Part shown: positions 1 through 11,598 of the stretch, piece after piece
Layout: each line of letters opens with the position of its first letter
Position numbering within the stretch: position 1 is the stretch's first letter
Assembly: GCA_030041495.1 (NCBI GenBank)
Contig: JASHNT010000002.1
Coordinates: forward strand, 1 to 64,000
DNA length: 64,000 nt
Direction of reading: 5' to 3'
Origin: Bryobacteraceae bacterium
Lineage (GTDB): Bacteria; Acidobacteriota; Terriglobia; Bryobacterales; Bryobacteraceae
Program-made: the position numbers and the translations under genes
Notes under the pieces: model-generated
Databases searched by the model: none
Seen by the model: the letters and a program-made list of their open reading frames with translations, nothing else
Told to the model about the DNA's origin: nothing

Positions 1-48
1 ATCCACGCCGCGCGCGCTCTGGCCAAGGCTCTGGCGAGAGCCGAGTAA
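1..48 (+). CDS. 3' end of an unidentified protein (partial)
   Basis: The first 48 bases read as the last 15 codons of a rightward gene ending in TAA at 46-48; the tail is Ala/Arg/Lys-rich and probably helical. It stops 10 bases before the CoxG-like gene, so the two are likely co-transcribed. CoxG-like genes often sit beside molybdenum hydroxylase (CO dehydrogenase/xanthine dehydrogenase type) subunits, so this may be one of those, but too little is visible to say. Confidence 0.5.
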   Translation: MHAARALAKALARAE

Positions 49-58
49 GGATCGACGA

Positions 59-487
59 GTGAAGATCTCCGGGTCAACCGTACTCGCCCTGCCTCCCGAT
101 CGGGCTTACGCCATGATGCAGGACCCGGAAGTACTCGCCCGCGCGATGCCCGGCTGCGAAAGCCTGGAATCGATCGGGCCCAACGAATACCGCATGAAGA
201 TGAAGATGGCGTTGGCAAGCTTGTCCGGCGCCTTCGAAGGCAAGGTCCGCATCACCGACCAGCAGCCCCCTTCCAGCTTCAAACTCGCCGTCGAGGGCAC
301 GAGCAAGATTGGGTTCATGAAGGGCGAGGGGCTGCTAAAGCTGAGCCAGGCGGAGGGTGGAACGCAAGTGGCTTATGACGGCGACGTGCAGGTGGGCGGG
401 ACCATGGCGGCCGTGGGACAGCGCCTGATCGACGCCACGGCCAAGATGATGATCAAGAAGTTTTTCGAAAAGCTGGTCACTCCCTAA
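59..487 (+). CDS. CoxG-like SRPBCC-fold protein
   Basis: A 142-residue protein covering a whole CoxG (carbon monoxide dehydrogenase subunit G) SRPBCC domain: an N-terminal strand, a helix with an AMPGCESLE-type motif near residues 29-37, alternating beta strands and a long C-terminal helix ending KKFFEKL. Characterised CoxG proteins help recruit or mature molybdenum CO dehydrogenase at the membrane or bind a hydrophobic ligand. Many distant homologues accompany xanthine dehydrogenase-type enzymes instead, so the substrate is open. The start is GTG. The upstream partial gene ends 10 bases before it, suggesting an operon that enters from the left. Confidence 0.8.
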   Translation: MKISGSTVLALPPDRAYAMMQDPEVLARAMPGCESLESIGPNEYRMKMKMALASLSGAFEGKVRITDQQPPSSFKLAVEGTSKIGFMKGEGLLKLSQAEGGTQVAYDGDVQVGGTMAAVGQRLIDATAKMMIKKFFEKLVTP

Positions 488-492
488 CGGCG

Positions 493-981
493 CTAGCCGG
501 CGGAAAACACGGCGGTCTTCAGCCAGAACGCCTCCAGCCGCTGGCTCATCTGGACCAAACTTTCCAGATCGACTGGTTTGGGGATGTAGCAGTTGGCGTG
601 CAGATCGTAGGATGTGGTGATGTCCTGGGAGCCGGTGGAGGTGGAAAGAATGAAGACGGGGATCTGGCGCAATGTGCTGTCCTGCTTCACTTCGCTCAGA
701 ACCTCATGACCGCCCTTACGCGGCAGATTCAAGTCCAGAAGAATGAACGACGGGCGGGGGCTCTCCTCATACGGGGCTTCGCGGCGCAGAAAGGCCATCG
801 CCTGTTCCCCGTCGCGGACCACGTGTAGGCGGCCTTGAAACTTGCCATCCTTGAAAGCTTCTTCAAGCAGCCGGACGTCACCCGGATTGTCTTCCACCAG
901 GAGAACCTCGACGGGTTGTGAGCGTAATCGCGAGTACGGCATCGCGGAACAGTAGTGGACCACCGGTGGCGCTGTTCTCAC
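493..981 (-). CDS. Response regulator, single receiver domain (Rcp1-like)
   Basis: A stand-alone CheY-like receiver with no output domain. The acidic pair is E30/D31 in LLVEDNPGD, the phospho-acceptor is D83 in ILLDLNLP, and the conserved Lys is K135 in IPKPVD. The long loop and DLNLPRKGGHEVL sequence are typical of Rcp1-type regulators that pair with bacteriophytochrome-like or PAS kinases. It starts (GTG) 9 bases after the stop of the PAS histidine kinase on the same strand, so that kinase is the likely phosphodonor. A second possible start is the ATG at 942. With no effector domain it probably signals by protein contact or phosphotransfer. Confidence 0.88.
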   Translation of the reverse strand: MRTAPPVVHYCSAMPYSRLRSQPVEVLLVEDNPGDVRLLEEAFKDGKFQGRLHVVRDGEQAMAFLRREAPYEESPRPSFILLDLNLPRKGGHEVLSEVKQDSTLRQIPVFILSTSTGSQDITTSYDLHANCYIPKPVDLESLVQMSQRLEAFWLKTAVFSAG

Positions 982-990
982 TTAGAACTC

Positions 991-2229
991 TTAGGACTTC
1001 CCGGTAGCCGCCCGGCTTGCGTCTACGCCATGGGGTTGGGCGGGGATTTGGAAGAAAAACGTCGAGCCTTCGCCCGGTTTCGATTCGACCCAGATGCGTC
1101 CGCCGTGCCGTTCCAGGATTCTGCGCGTGATGGCCAGTCCCACGCCGGAGCCCTCATATTGGTCCGCGCTGTGCAAGCGTTCGAAGATTCCGAAAATCCG
1201 CTCCAGGTGCCGCGATTCGATGCCAATGCCGTCGTCGGTGATCGAAAAAATGTACCCGTCCTTCGAGCTTTGCGCCGTGACGTGCACGTGCGCCGGCCGA
1301 TCCTTGCGGCGGAATTTGATGGCGTTCCCAATCAGGTTTTGAAAAACCTGGGTCAGCAGGCCGGGATCGGCGACGATCATGGGCAGCGGTCCCGCCGTCA
1401 CTGCCGCGCGGCTCTCCTCAATGGCGACGCCCAAATTGGTGCGAGCCGTTTCAAACAGGGTCTGCGAATCTACCGGCCGGAAGTTGGCCGTCTGCGTTCC
1501 GGCGCGGGATAGGGCCAGCAGGTCTTCAATCAGCCGCTTCATGCGCACGGCCCCTTCCACCGCGTAGTGAATGAATTGAACCGCTTCGGAGTCCAGCTTG
1601 TCGCGGTAGCGCCGCTCCAGTAATTGCAGGTAGCCCGTAATCATGCGCAGAGGCTCCTGCAAATCGTGCGAAGCCACATAAGCGAAATGGCCCAGCTCCG
1701 TGTTCGACCGCACCAGCTCCGCGTTGATTCGCGTAATCTCGGATTCGATCCGCTTGCGCTCCGTGATATCGGTAATCAGACCCAGCGCCAGCATCCCCTG
1801 CTCCGTCTGCACGTAGCTCAGCCCGATCTCCACTGGGAACTCCGTGCCGTCCTTGCGGCACCCGGTCAGGTCCCGGCCCGCGCCCATCGCGCGGATACGC
1901 GGCTCCGCAAAATATTCCTTGCGCTGCTCCACATGAGAACGCCGGTAGCGCCGCGGCACCAGAATATCCATGCCTTGGCCGATCAGTTCTTCGCGCGTGT
2001 AGCCGAACATCTCCTGCACCCGCCGGTTGGCAATCTGGATCTTGCCGTCCCGCGACACCACCACGATACCTTCGGCGACGGCTTCGACAAATACGTTCAG
2101 TTTGGCTTCGCCTTCCAACCGCTGCTTCTCCAGCAGCGCGTGGAACTCGTCCGAGGCGTCTTTTCGATGAGGTTCAGCCACTGTACAGATTAGTGGCTGC
2201 GGGTGGGAGGTTCTCTCACTGCCGATCAA
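991..2229 (-). CDS. PAS-domain sensor histidine kinase
   Basis: A soluble kinase of about 412 residues with no membrane segment. It has a PAS/PAC domain at about 44-160 (GYTREELIG and ITDITERKRIE motifs), a HisKA dimerisation helix with phospho-acceptor H188 in ASHDLQEPLR, and a HATPase_c domain at about 285-400 with an N box (QNLIGNAIKF), a G1 box (DDGIGI) and a G2 box (GSGVGLAI). This kinase type senses an intracellular signal through PAS and usually feeds an Rcp1-like receiver, which here lies directly downstream. The longest frame starts with TTG at 2229 and has only a weak SD; an in-frame GTG at 2181 is an alternative. Confidence 0.9.
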   Translation of the reverse strand: MIGSERTSHPQPLICTVAEPHRKDASDEFHALLEKQRLEGEAKLNVFVEAVAEGIVVVSRDGKIQIANRRVQEMFGYTREELIGQGMDILVPRRYRRSHVEQRKEYFAEPRIRAMGAGRDLTGCRKDGTEFPVEIGLSYVQTEQGMLALGLITDITERKRIESEITRINAELVRSNTELGHFAYVASHDLQEPLRMITGYLQLLERRYRDKLDSEAVQFIHYAVEGAVRMKRLIEDLLALSRAGTQTANFRPVDSQTLFETARTNLGVAIEESRAAVTAGPLPMIVADPGLLTQVFQNLIGNAIKFRRKDRPAHVHVTAQSSKDGYIFSITDDGIGIESRHLERIFGIFERLHSADQYEGSGVGLAITRRILERHGGRIWVESKPGEGSTFFFQIPAQPHGVDASRAATGKS

Positions 2230-2447
2230 GTCCTGCCGCCATCTATCGGCCGAGCAGCCGCTTCACCGGCTTTGTAAAGATGCGTCCGATGCGCCACCTC
2301 GCGGACTTGAGCAACCCGCTAACCACTTGAGAATATTCCTGCTCGCGTCCGTACAGAAACCGGATCTGCGCGTCACGCCGTGCGACGCCGCGGCCTCTTC
2401 ACGCCGGGATTCATTCGATCGAGCGCGTTTCCCCAACGGAGCCCTCT

Positions 2448-4001
2448 CTACAGCGGAATATTTCCGTGCTTTTTGCGCGGCATCGTGTCGGTCTTGGTCT
2501 CGAGCAACCGTAGAGCCCGGACCACCCTCGGCCGCGTCTGGCGCGGCTCAATCACATCGTCGATGAACCCATGCTCGGCGGAAACAAACGGGCTGGCGAA
2601 CCGCTCGCGAAATTCCTCGATCTTGGCCTGCCGCACCGCATCCTGCTCTTCGGCCGATCCCGCCGCCGCAATTTCTCGCCGGTACACGATATTCACCGCG
2701 CCTTCCGGACCCATCACCGCGACCTCCGCCGTGGGCCACGCCAGGTTCACATCCGTCCGCAGATGTTTCGACCCCATCACGCAATACGCTCCACCGTAGG
2801 CTTTGCGAGTAATCACCGTAATCTTCGGCACCGTCGCTTCGGCAAAAGCGAACAGCAGCTTCGCGCCGTGCCGGATGATGCCTCCGAACTCCTGCGCCGT
2901 GCCCGGCAAAAATCCCGGTACGTCCTCAAACGTCAGAATCGGTATCTGGAACGCGTCGCAGAAGCGCACGAACCGCGCGCCTTTCACCGACGAATCGATA
3001 TCCAGGCACCCGGCCAGAAACGCCGGCTGATTCGCCACAATGCCCACGCTGCGCCCGTCCATCCTCGCGAACCCGATCACGATGTTCTTGGCCCAGTGCT
3101 CCTGCACCTCGAAGAATTGCCCGTGATCCACAATCCTCCGGATCACATCCTTCATGTCGTACGGCACGTTCGACGCCGCCGGAACCAGAGTATCCAGCGC
3201 CGCATCCTCGCGATTGGCTGGATCGTTCGACGCGATCTTCGGCGGCCCATCCAGGTTGTTCTGCGGAAGGTAACTCAGCAGCTCGCGAATCATGCGCAGG
3301 CATTCGGCGTCATCGTGCGCGAGAAAATGCGCCACGCCGCTCACTGAATTGTGCGTCCGCGCCCCGCCCAATGCCTCCTTGGTCACGTCTTCCTGTGTCA
3401 CGGTCTTGATCACGTCCGGACCGGTGATGAACATGTAGCTGGTCTGGTCCACCATGAAAGTGAAATCGGTGATCGCCGGCGAATACACGGCACCGCCGGC
3501 GCACGGCCCCATGATCGCCGAAATCTGCGGCACCACGCCGCTTGAAAGCGTGTTGCGCAGAAAAATATCGGCGTAGCCGCCCAGCGACAGCACCCCCTCC
3601 TGAATCCGCGCCCCGCCCGAATCGTTCAGCCCGATCACTGGAGCTCCCGTCTTCAACGCCAGATCCATAATCTTCACGATCTTCTTCGCGTTCGACTCCG
3701 AAAGCGACCCTCCGAACACCGTGAAATCCTGCGCGAACACGTACGCCGTGCGGCCATGAATCGAGCCCCAACCCGTGACAAATCCGTCGCCGTCGATCAC
3801 CTGCTCCTGCATGCCGAAGTCGTGCGAATGGTGCCGCACCAGCTTGTCGGTTTCCTCGAACGTTCCTTCGTCCAGCAGCAGGTCGATCCTCTCGCGCGCC
3901 GATAGCTTGCCCTCTTTGTGCTGCCGCGCCCGCCGCTCCTCGCCGCCCCCCGCCTCCGCCGCGGCGTGTCTCCGGCGTAACTCCTCCATTCGGTCAGACA
4001 T
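2448..4001 (-). CDS. pccB: Acyl-CoA carboxylase carboxyltransferase (beta) subunit, propionyl-CoA carboxylase type
   Basis: A 517-residue carboxyltransferase, the normal length for PccB/MmdA-type subunits. It transfers the carboxyl group from biotin to propionyl-CoA or a related acyl-CoA in the cytoplasm. Visible family motifs are the N-terminal [17 protein letters not shown], the acyl-CoA oxyanion-hole segment GGARIQEGV and the second Gly-rich oxyanion region [16 protein letters not shown]-like site lies 7 bases before the ATG. No biotin carboxylase or biotin carrier gene is adjacent, so the partner subunit must be encoded elsewhere. The exact acyl-CoA substrate (propionyl-, methylmalonyl- or acetyl-CoA) cannot be told from sequence alone. 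Confidence 0.93.
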   Translation of the reverse strand: MSDRMEELRRRHAAAEAGGGEERRARQHKEGKLSARERIDLLLDEGTFEETDKLVRHHSHDFGMQEQVIDGDGFVTGWGSIHGRTAYVFAQDFTVFGGSLSESNAKKIVKIMDLALKTGAPVIGLNDSGGARIQEGVLSLGGYADIFLRNTLSSGVVPQISAIMGPCAGGAVYSPAITDFTFMVDQTSYMFITGPDVIKTVTQEDVTKEALGGARTHNSVSGVAHFLAHDDAECLRMIRELLSYLPQNNLDGPPKIASNDPANREDAALDTLVPAASNVPYDMKDVIRRIVDHGQFFEVQEHWAKNIVIGFARMDGRSVGIVANQPAFLAGCLDIDSSVKGARFVRFCDAFQIPILTFEDVPGFLPGTAQEFGGIIRHGAKLLFAFAEATVPKITVITRKAYGGAYCVMGSKHLRTDVNLAWPTAEVAVMGPEGAVNIVYRREIAAAGSAEEQDAVRQAKIEEFRERFASPFVSAEHGFIDDVIEPRQTRPRVVRALRLLETKTDTMPRKKHGNIPL

Positions 4002-4099
4002 AGAACATCCAGGTTAACGCGATTGCGTGCCGCCCTATCGCCGGCACGGGATTAGCGACAATAGTATGCAGGTAACCAAGTCTGCACGCCCCCCGTCCC

Positions 4100-5206
4100 A
4101 TGAATGTGCCGAGCCGCACAGTGCCCGCGGCTCCGGCGCCACAAACCTACTCCGCTATGCCTCGCGGGCGAACTTCCCTCTACGGCCGGTTAGCGCCACT
4201 TCTGGCGGTTGCGCTGGCTTGTGCCACCGTTTTGGCGCAGGACTCACCCAACTCCAATTCTGAGAACGGCGAAACCCCCAAGACTGGAGCAACCGTAAAG
4301 TCCGACACCACCATCCGCACCAACGTGCACCTGGTTCTGGTTCCGGTGACCGTCACCGATAACAAGGGCAAATTCATCGACGGTCTTTCCGCCAGCGACT
4401 TCGTCCTTTACGACGACGGAGCTCCGCAGCGCCAGCTTCAGGTCGATTCCTCCGACACCGTGCTCGCGCCCGTGGCCTTGGTCATCGCCATCCAGTGCAG
4501 CGGCATCTCCGAAGCGGCGCTCGAAAAAATCCATAAAGTGGGCGGAATGTTTGAGCCTCTCATCTCCGGCGAAAAGGGCGAAGCCGCCGTGATCGCCTAT
4601 GATGACGACGTTCGCCTGATCCAGGATTTCACGCGAGACTCCTCCAACATCGCGCGCGCCTTTGAGTCCGTGGAGGGCCGCACCATCAAGGTCGGCCGCA
4701 TGCTGGACGCCGTGATGGCGGGCGCGGACATGCTCTCGAAAACCCCCGCCAGTTACCGCCGCATGATGCTGATCCTCGGCGAATCGCGAGACCGCGGCAG
4801 CATGGCCAAACTCGATCAGGCCATCGAAGCCGTGCAGCGCGCCAACGTGACCATGTACCCGGTCACCTACTCGGCTCAAGGCACGGCCTGGACCGCATCC
4901 TCAGACGACACCGTTCCGCTGCCCATCGAACCCGACTACGGCGGAGCCCTCGTCGAGCTCATGCGCATGACCACCCGCAACGCCGCCGACGAGTTCGCCA
5001 AGTGGACCGGCGGCCGCCATCTCTCCTTTGAGCGTCTGCCCGGCTTGCAGGACGCCGTCTCGCGCCTCAGCGGGGAAGTCCACAGCCAGTACCTGTTGAG
5101 CTTCGAGCCTGTTCCCAACTCGAATACCGGCTTGCATCGCATCATCGTCCAGGTGCGAAGGCCCAAGGGCGCGGTGGTACGCGCGCGGCCGGCTTATTGG
5201 CCGTAG
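4100..5206 (+). CDS. VWFA-related acidobacterial secreted protein
   Basis: A 368-residue exported protein. A hydrophobic stretch at about residues 31-46 ending ATVLAQ looks like a signal peptide. The region after VHLVLVPVTVTDNKGKFI is the typical opening of the VWFA-related acidobacterial domain (TIGR03436-like), followed by a von Willebrand A-like core. The usual DxSxS metal site is degenerate: the segment reads ALVIAIQCSGIS. Such proteins are numerous in Acidobacteria, and their role, probably surface protein interaction, is unproven. The start could also be the ATG at 4157, which gives a more usual signal peptide; neither start has a strong SD. Its stop overlaps the convergent protease gene by 13 bases. 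Confidence 0.8.
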   Translation: MNVPSRTVPAAPAPQTYSAMPRGRTSLYGRLAPLLAVALACATVLAQDSPNSNSENGETPKTGATVKSDTTIRTNVHLVLVPVTVTDNKGKFIDGLSASDFVLYDDGAPQRQLQVDSSDTVLAPVALVIAIQCSGISEAALEKIHKVGGMFEPLISGEKGEAAVIAYDDDVRLIQDFTRDSSNIARAFESVEGRTIKVGRMLDAVMAGADMLSKTPASYRRMMLILGESRDRGSMAKLDQAIEAVQRANVTMYPVTYSAQGTAWTASSDDTVPLPIEPDYGGALVELMRMTTRNAADEFAKWTGGRHLSFERLPGLQDAVSRLSGEVHSQYLLSFEPVPNSNTGLHRIIVQVRRPKGAVVRARPAYWP

Positions 5207-6087
5207 AATCCGCCGCCGGTCAGCGGAAGCCACGCCAGCAGCGCGCCGAATAGCGCCAGCAGCGCCGCGAATTCGAGAAATGCGCCGGTGTCCGGCCGGG
5301 GCGCGGGGTCTTTCCTCCAAAACACCCGGTACGCCGCGCCCAGAAGCAGCAACACGAATAAGCCTGAGCGAGTCAAGTACCACAGCAGCGCCGCCAGCCC
5401 GATCCACATCCATCTCTGGCGCAGATCCAGCGCTCGGAATCCCCGTCCTCCATCCAGCGACCACACCGGAATCAGGTTGAACAGGTTGATATACGCCGTC
5501 GCGCGAGCCACCGCCAGCCACACCGGGTGCTGCGGGTACGCCGCCGCCAGCAACAACGCGCTGATTGCGGCCCCCGCGCCCCACAACGGACCGGCCAACC
5601 CGATGCGCGAGTCTTCGCTCACATCCGCGGGACTGTCATACAGGCTCACGAACGCCCCGAACCCGGGAATAAACATCGGAGCGCTGGCGCGCAGCCCGTA
5701 ATGCTTGAGCATCCACACGTGCCCCATCTCGTGGATGTAGATCCCGATCACGAAGCCGGCGGCGAACTTCCAGCCGTACAGCGCCCAATAGACGCCGAAG
5801 AACGCGAACATCGATAGCAACGTCTTCAGTTGCGACAGTCCGACTAACAGGAACTTCGCCTTGGTCAGCAGCAGCAAGATCGCGGTTTTGAACTTCAGCC
5901 CCGCCGCCGCGACGGCCCCGAAGGGCCCGAGCTTCTTGATCCACTTGGGCTGCGGCTTGGCCATGCCCGCCTGCCGTGGATCTGACACCGAGGCGGCCGG
6001 AGGCCGCTCCACGGGCTGGGCACAACGTCCGCAAATGTGGGCTGCCGCCGGGACCGCTGCTCCGCAAGCGGAGCACACTTGCGTCAT
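5194..6087 (-). CDS. Site-2-type (M50) membrane metalloprotease with N-terminal zinc ribbon
   Basis: A 297-residue intramembrane protease homologue. Residues 1-25 form a zinc ribbon (C5-x2-C8 ... C19-x2-C22). Hydrophobic segments follow from about residue 66. The catalytic HExxH is H119-E120-x2-H123 and the third-ligand motif is N204-x2-P207 ... D212-G213 in NLIPVWSLDGG, so both halves of the zinc site are intact. S2P proteases cut membrane-embedded substrates, often anti-sigma factors. The gene follows clpC on the same strand after 18 bases, so it probably belongs to the ABC-ClpN-ClpC operon. Its substrate is unknown. Confidence 0.87.
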   Translation of the reverse strand: MTQVCSACGAAVPAAAHICGRCAQPVERPPAASVSDPRQAGMAKPQPKWIKKLGPFGAVAAAGLKFKTAILLLLTKAKFLLVGLSQLKTLLSMFAFFGVYWALYGWKFAAGFVIGIYIHEMGHVWMLKHYGLRASAPMFIPGFGAFVSLYDSPADVSEDSRIGLAGPLWGAGAAISALLLAAAYPQHPVWLAVARATAYINLFNLIPVWSLDGGRGFRALDLRQRWMWIGLAALLWYLTRSGLFVLLLLGAAYRVFWRKDPAPRPDTGAFLEFAALLALFGALLAWLPLTGGGFYGQ

Positions 6088-6105
6088 CTTGTCTGACCCG
6101 AAGCC

Positions 6106-8584
<2,479 letters not shown>

Positions 8585-8592
<8 letters not shown>

Positions 8593-9523
8593 AAGACCTA
8601 CCTTGTTCTGGATCGGAGGGGGGAGACGACAACTGCGCCCGGACTCCCTCCGCCGTCAATCCGCACTCAAGTAAAACTTCGGCTGCCGCACACGTCTCTA
8701 CGCCTAGAATTCCCAACACCAGGTGCATGGGACCGGTATGCTGCCCTAACCGCGCTGCTTCCTGCGCGGCCACTAGAAAAACCTGCTTGCAAACCTCGGT
8801 AAACGGCAGCTCCGTGGGCGACACCACTTCGCGCCGCGGACCCGCCGGCTCCTTTGGACGAGCCTGCAAGGACGCCGCGACTTCCGGGAAACGGTCGCGA
8901 AACTCTTTTTCGATCGCCAGGGCGGCCAACACATCCGTGGTTTCGATGCAGGCGCTGTTACGCCGTGCCGCCTCCCGGCGCGCCAAGGCCGCGGTCCGCA
9001 CGGCATCCTGCAGCACCCCCATCCAGCCTACGCCCCAGTCGGCGCTGAATGGACGCGCACCCAATCCCGGCTCGTGCCGAAGCGATGTGTCCGCCGGCGC
9101 GGTCCGCGCGATCTCCTCGCGCACCTGCTCCAGCCGCAGCCCGCGCTCTCGCAGGATCTCGGCCGCCAGGCACTTTTCTTCCCGCATCAACCCCAGTAAA
9201 TGGTACTGCGTGTCGATTTGCTTGCGCCCCATCCGCTCGGCCTCTTCCGCCGCGTAGGCCAGCACGCGCTTGAGCTGATGACTCAACGGCAAATCCGTCG
9301 ATAAGGAAATCTTCTCCCGCAGTTTGGTCCGAGCTTCGATTTGCCTGCGAATCTCTTCACCGTCTCCAGGTAAGACGCGGAAGCGCTTCATCAACTCACG
9401 ATCCTCGCGTAGCAGCGCCAGCAACACATGCTCGGTCTCGATGTGCGGGCTGCCGAACTGGCTCGCTTCGTAGCGCGCAAAGAAGATCACGCGCCGCGCC
9501 TTCTCGCTGTAGCGCTCAAACAT
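8585..9523 (-). CDS. Clp N-domain protein lacking AAA+ modules (ClpC paralogue)
   Basis: A 312-residue protein made of Clp_N repeats only. Residues 1-142 align closely with the ClpC N-domain encoded next door: both begin MFERY-S/T-EKARRVIFFARYE, and the DLPLSH and LNVLAY-type positions match. Residues 168-300 form a second, more divergent Clp_N pair (IETTDVLAALAIE, then MHLVLGILGVE). No Walker motif is present, so it cannot unfold substrates itself. ClpS- or adaptor-like competition, or substrate delivery to ClpC, is an inference. It overlaps both neighbours by 8 bases through ATGTTTGA, which argues for tandem duplication and strict co-translation. Confidence 0.88.
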
Positions 9524-10211
9524 AGGCGGTCTCCAGCGAGCCCCGGTCGAGCCGCAGCACCCGGTCCGCCCGCTTGGCGAAATTCAAATTGTGCGTGACG
9601 TGAATCGAAGTCAGCCCGCGAGCCCGGTGCAGGTCCTCGAGCAGGTCCATGATCATTTCCCCGGTGCGGTAATCCAGGCTTCCAGTGGGTTCGTCAGCCA
9701 GCAGAACCTGCGGATCGCCGGCCAAAGCCCGCGCCAGCACGACGCGCTGCTGCTCGCCGCCCGACAATTCTCCTGCGCGGTGCCACGCGCGGTTGTGTAG
9801 GCCCACTTCCTCCAACCTCGCCAGCGCTACCGGTTCGGCCGCTTCCTTGCGCACGCCCCGGATCAGCAACGGCATCATCACGTTCTCCAGCGCCGTGAAC
9901 TCGGCCAGAAGCGAGTGAATCTGCCAGACAAATCCCACCTCACGGTTGCGGAAATCCGCCAAGCCGGATTCCGACAGCTTGCAGATGTCTTTCTGCCCGA
10001 AGTATATCTCACCCTCCGTTGGCCTGTCCAGACCGCCAAGCAAGTGCAACAGCGTGCTTTTGCCCGCGCCGGACTCGCCCACCAGCGCCAGCTTTTCGCC
10101 CCGCGCGACTTCAAAATTCAGGCCCACGAAAACCGCCAGGTCCGCCTCGCCGGAACGGTACACCATGCCCAGGTTCACGGCGCGAATCGCTGCTCCCTCC
10201 ATCACTTCCAT
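9516..10211 (-). CDS. ABC transporter ATP-binding protein, LolD/MacB type
   Basis: A 231-residue ATPase of the LolD/MacB/FtsE group. It has Walker A GESGAGKS at 45-52, a Q-loop region GFVWQIHSLLAEFTALENV-like, signature LSGGEQQ at 149-155 and Walker B VLLADEP at 169-175. These ATPases normally drive a FtsX/MacB-fold permease for lipoprotein release or export, or act mechanically. No permease gene is adjacent; the downstream partner is the Clp_N protein, which it overlaps by ATGTTTGA. The permease may be encoded elsewhere. It is the first gene of the leftward operon. Confidence 0.92.
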   Translation of the reverse strand: MEVMEGAAIRAVNLGMVYRSGEADLAVFVGLNFEVARGEKLALVGESGAGKSTLLHLLGGLDRPTEGEIYFGQKDICKLSESGLADFRNREVGFVWQIHSLLAEFTALENVMMPLLIRGVRKEAAEPVALARLEEVGLHNRAWHRAGELSGGEQQRVVLARALAGDPQVLLADEPTGSLDYRTGEMIMDLLEDLHRARGLTSIHVTHNLNFAKRADRVLRLDRGSLETAYV

Positions 10212-10298
10212 CTTACTGGACGCGCCCAGTCGCTTCGTACTCCCAACGCCGGAAATCCCCGTCTCGATATACTGAGATCGGCCTTTGGAGCAAATTTC

Positions 10299-11159
10299 AT
10301 GCGTTGGTCCGCCGGATTCCTCGTTGCCCTATGCGCCCTGGCGCAAGCCCCGGCGCCTGCCACAAACTCCAGTAGCAAAAACTCCGTCGGCATGGAGTTT
10401 GTCAAGATCGCGCCGGGCGAGTTCACCATGGGCTGCTCGGAGGGCGATGCCGCCTGCACCGATGATGAAAAACCCGCGCACCACGTCCAGATCACCAAGC
10501 CTTTCGAAATCGGCAAATTCGAAGTGACGCAAGCGCAATGGCAGGCCCTAATGGGATCCAACCCCAGCACCATCAAGGGCACAGATCACCCCGTCGAGAC
10601 CATCTCTAAGAGCGACGCGCAAGATTTCATCGCCAAGCTGAACGACCTTCACGACGGCTATCTCTACCGCCTGCCGACGGAAGCCGAATGGGAGTACGCC
10701 GCGCGCGCCGGTACCAGCGCCGCCCCTGCATCGCTTGACGCCGTCGCCTGGTACGGGGCCAACTCCGGTGATTCCACCCATCCCGTCGGCCAGAAGCAAC
10801 CCAACGCCTGGGGCCTGTTCGACATGTTGGGCAACGTGCGCGAGTGGGTCGCGGACAACTACACTCGCGACTACTACGCCAACAGTCCCGCCGCCGATCC
10901 CACGGGTCCTGCGCCGGGTGCAGGCGGCCGCGGCGGCGGGTTCGGAGGCCGCAGAGGATTTCGCGGCGGCGGTGCGGGCGGCCCAGGCGGGCGCGGCCGC
11001 GGCATGCGCCAGCTCCCCATCATGCGCGGAGGCGCTTGGGATAACAACGCCGAATTCGTCCGCTTTTCGGCCCGCTATCATTACTACGGGCCAACGTTAC
11101 GAGTCAGCGATATCGGCTTCCGCGTCGTCCGCGTGCGCGCCTCAGAGGTGAACCCATGA
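10299..11159 (+). CDS. FGE-sulfatase-fold (SUMF1 domain) secreted protein
   Basis: The start is the ATG at 10299, preceded by GGAG 8 bases away, giving 286 residues with a short signal peptide (hydrophobic residues 5-15 up to ALAQ). The frame is open further upstream, but that part is antisense to the ABC gene. The mature protein is a formylglycine-generating-enzyme-like domain: GMEFVKIAPGEFTMG, RLPTEAEWEYAARAG, WGLFDMLGNVREWVAD and MRGGAWDNN with RVSDIGFRVVR at the end. A Gly/Arg-rich insert of about 30 residues (near 211-242) interrupts the domain before the last motif. Bacterial members are often not true FGEs, so sulfatase activation is not claimed. It overlaps the next gene by ATGA. Confidence 0.85.
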   Translation: MRWSAGFLVALCALAQAPAPATNSSSKNSVGMEFVKIAPGEFTMGCSEGDAACTDDEKPAHHVQITKPFEIGKFEVTQAQWQALMGSNPSTIKGTDHPVETISKSDAQDFIAKLNDLHDGYLYRLPTEAEWEYAARAGTSAAPASLDAVAWYGANSGDSTHPVGQKQPNAWGLFDMLGNVREWVADNYTRDYYANSPAADPTGPAPGAGGRGGGFGGRRGFRGGGAGGPGGRGRGMRQLPIMRGGAWDNNAEFVRFSARYHYYGPTLRVSDIGFRVVRVRASEVNP

Positions 11160-11590
11160 AGAATCTCCCCATTTACGTTCTTGCTGCCGGAGCGCTCTGC
11201 GCCTGGTTCCCGGCTTCGGCTCATCACTCCTTTCAAGCCGAGTACGATCAATCCAAGCCGCTGACCCTGGTCGGCAAAATCACCAAGGTGCTCACCGACA
11301 ATCCCCACGGCTGGATCTATCTCGACGCCAAGAACTCCGACGGCCACGTGGTCAATTGGGCTTTGGAGCTCCCCGCGCCCAACGTGCTCCGGCGCAACGG
11401 CTTCGACCGCGGCATCTACGAGACTCTCGAGAGCACGGGAGAGGACGTGACTGTCACCGCTTACGCCGCCAAAGACGGCTCCAAGCACGCCTGGGCAGGA
11501 GGCCTGACCCGCGCCGACGGCAAGACCGTTATCCCGCTGGGCGGAATTCCCTCGCGAGGCCAAGGCAACTTCGGCCGCGGCCAGCAATAA
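11156..11590 (+). CDS. DUF6152-type small exported protein
   Basis: A 144-residue protein with a signal peptide (cleavage likely after FPASA) followed immediately by HHSFQAEYD, then alternating strands (LTLVGKITKVLTDNPHGWIYLDAK, WALELPAPNVLRRNG). This is the pattern of DUF6152, a small periplasmic beta-barrel-like family common in Proteobacteria and Acidobacteria, whose function is unknown. The histidine pair right after the cleavage site could bind metal, which is inference. It overlaps the upstream SUMF1-domain gene by 4 bases, so the two are co-translated and both exported. Confidence 0.8.
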   Translation: MKNLPIYVLAAGALCAWFPASAHHSFQAEYDQSKPLTLVGKITKVLTDNPHGWIYLDAKNSDGHVVNWALELPAPNVLRRNGFDRGIYETLESTGEDVTVTAYAAKDGSKHAWAGGLTRADGKTVIPLGGIPSRGQGNFGRGQQ

Positions 11591-11598
11591 GCGAGTCG

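Noticed and set aside
9915-10298. N-terminal extension of the SUMF1-domain frame
   Set aside because: It lies antisense to the ABC ATPase gene; GGAG plus ATG and the signal peptide place the start at 10299.
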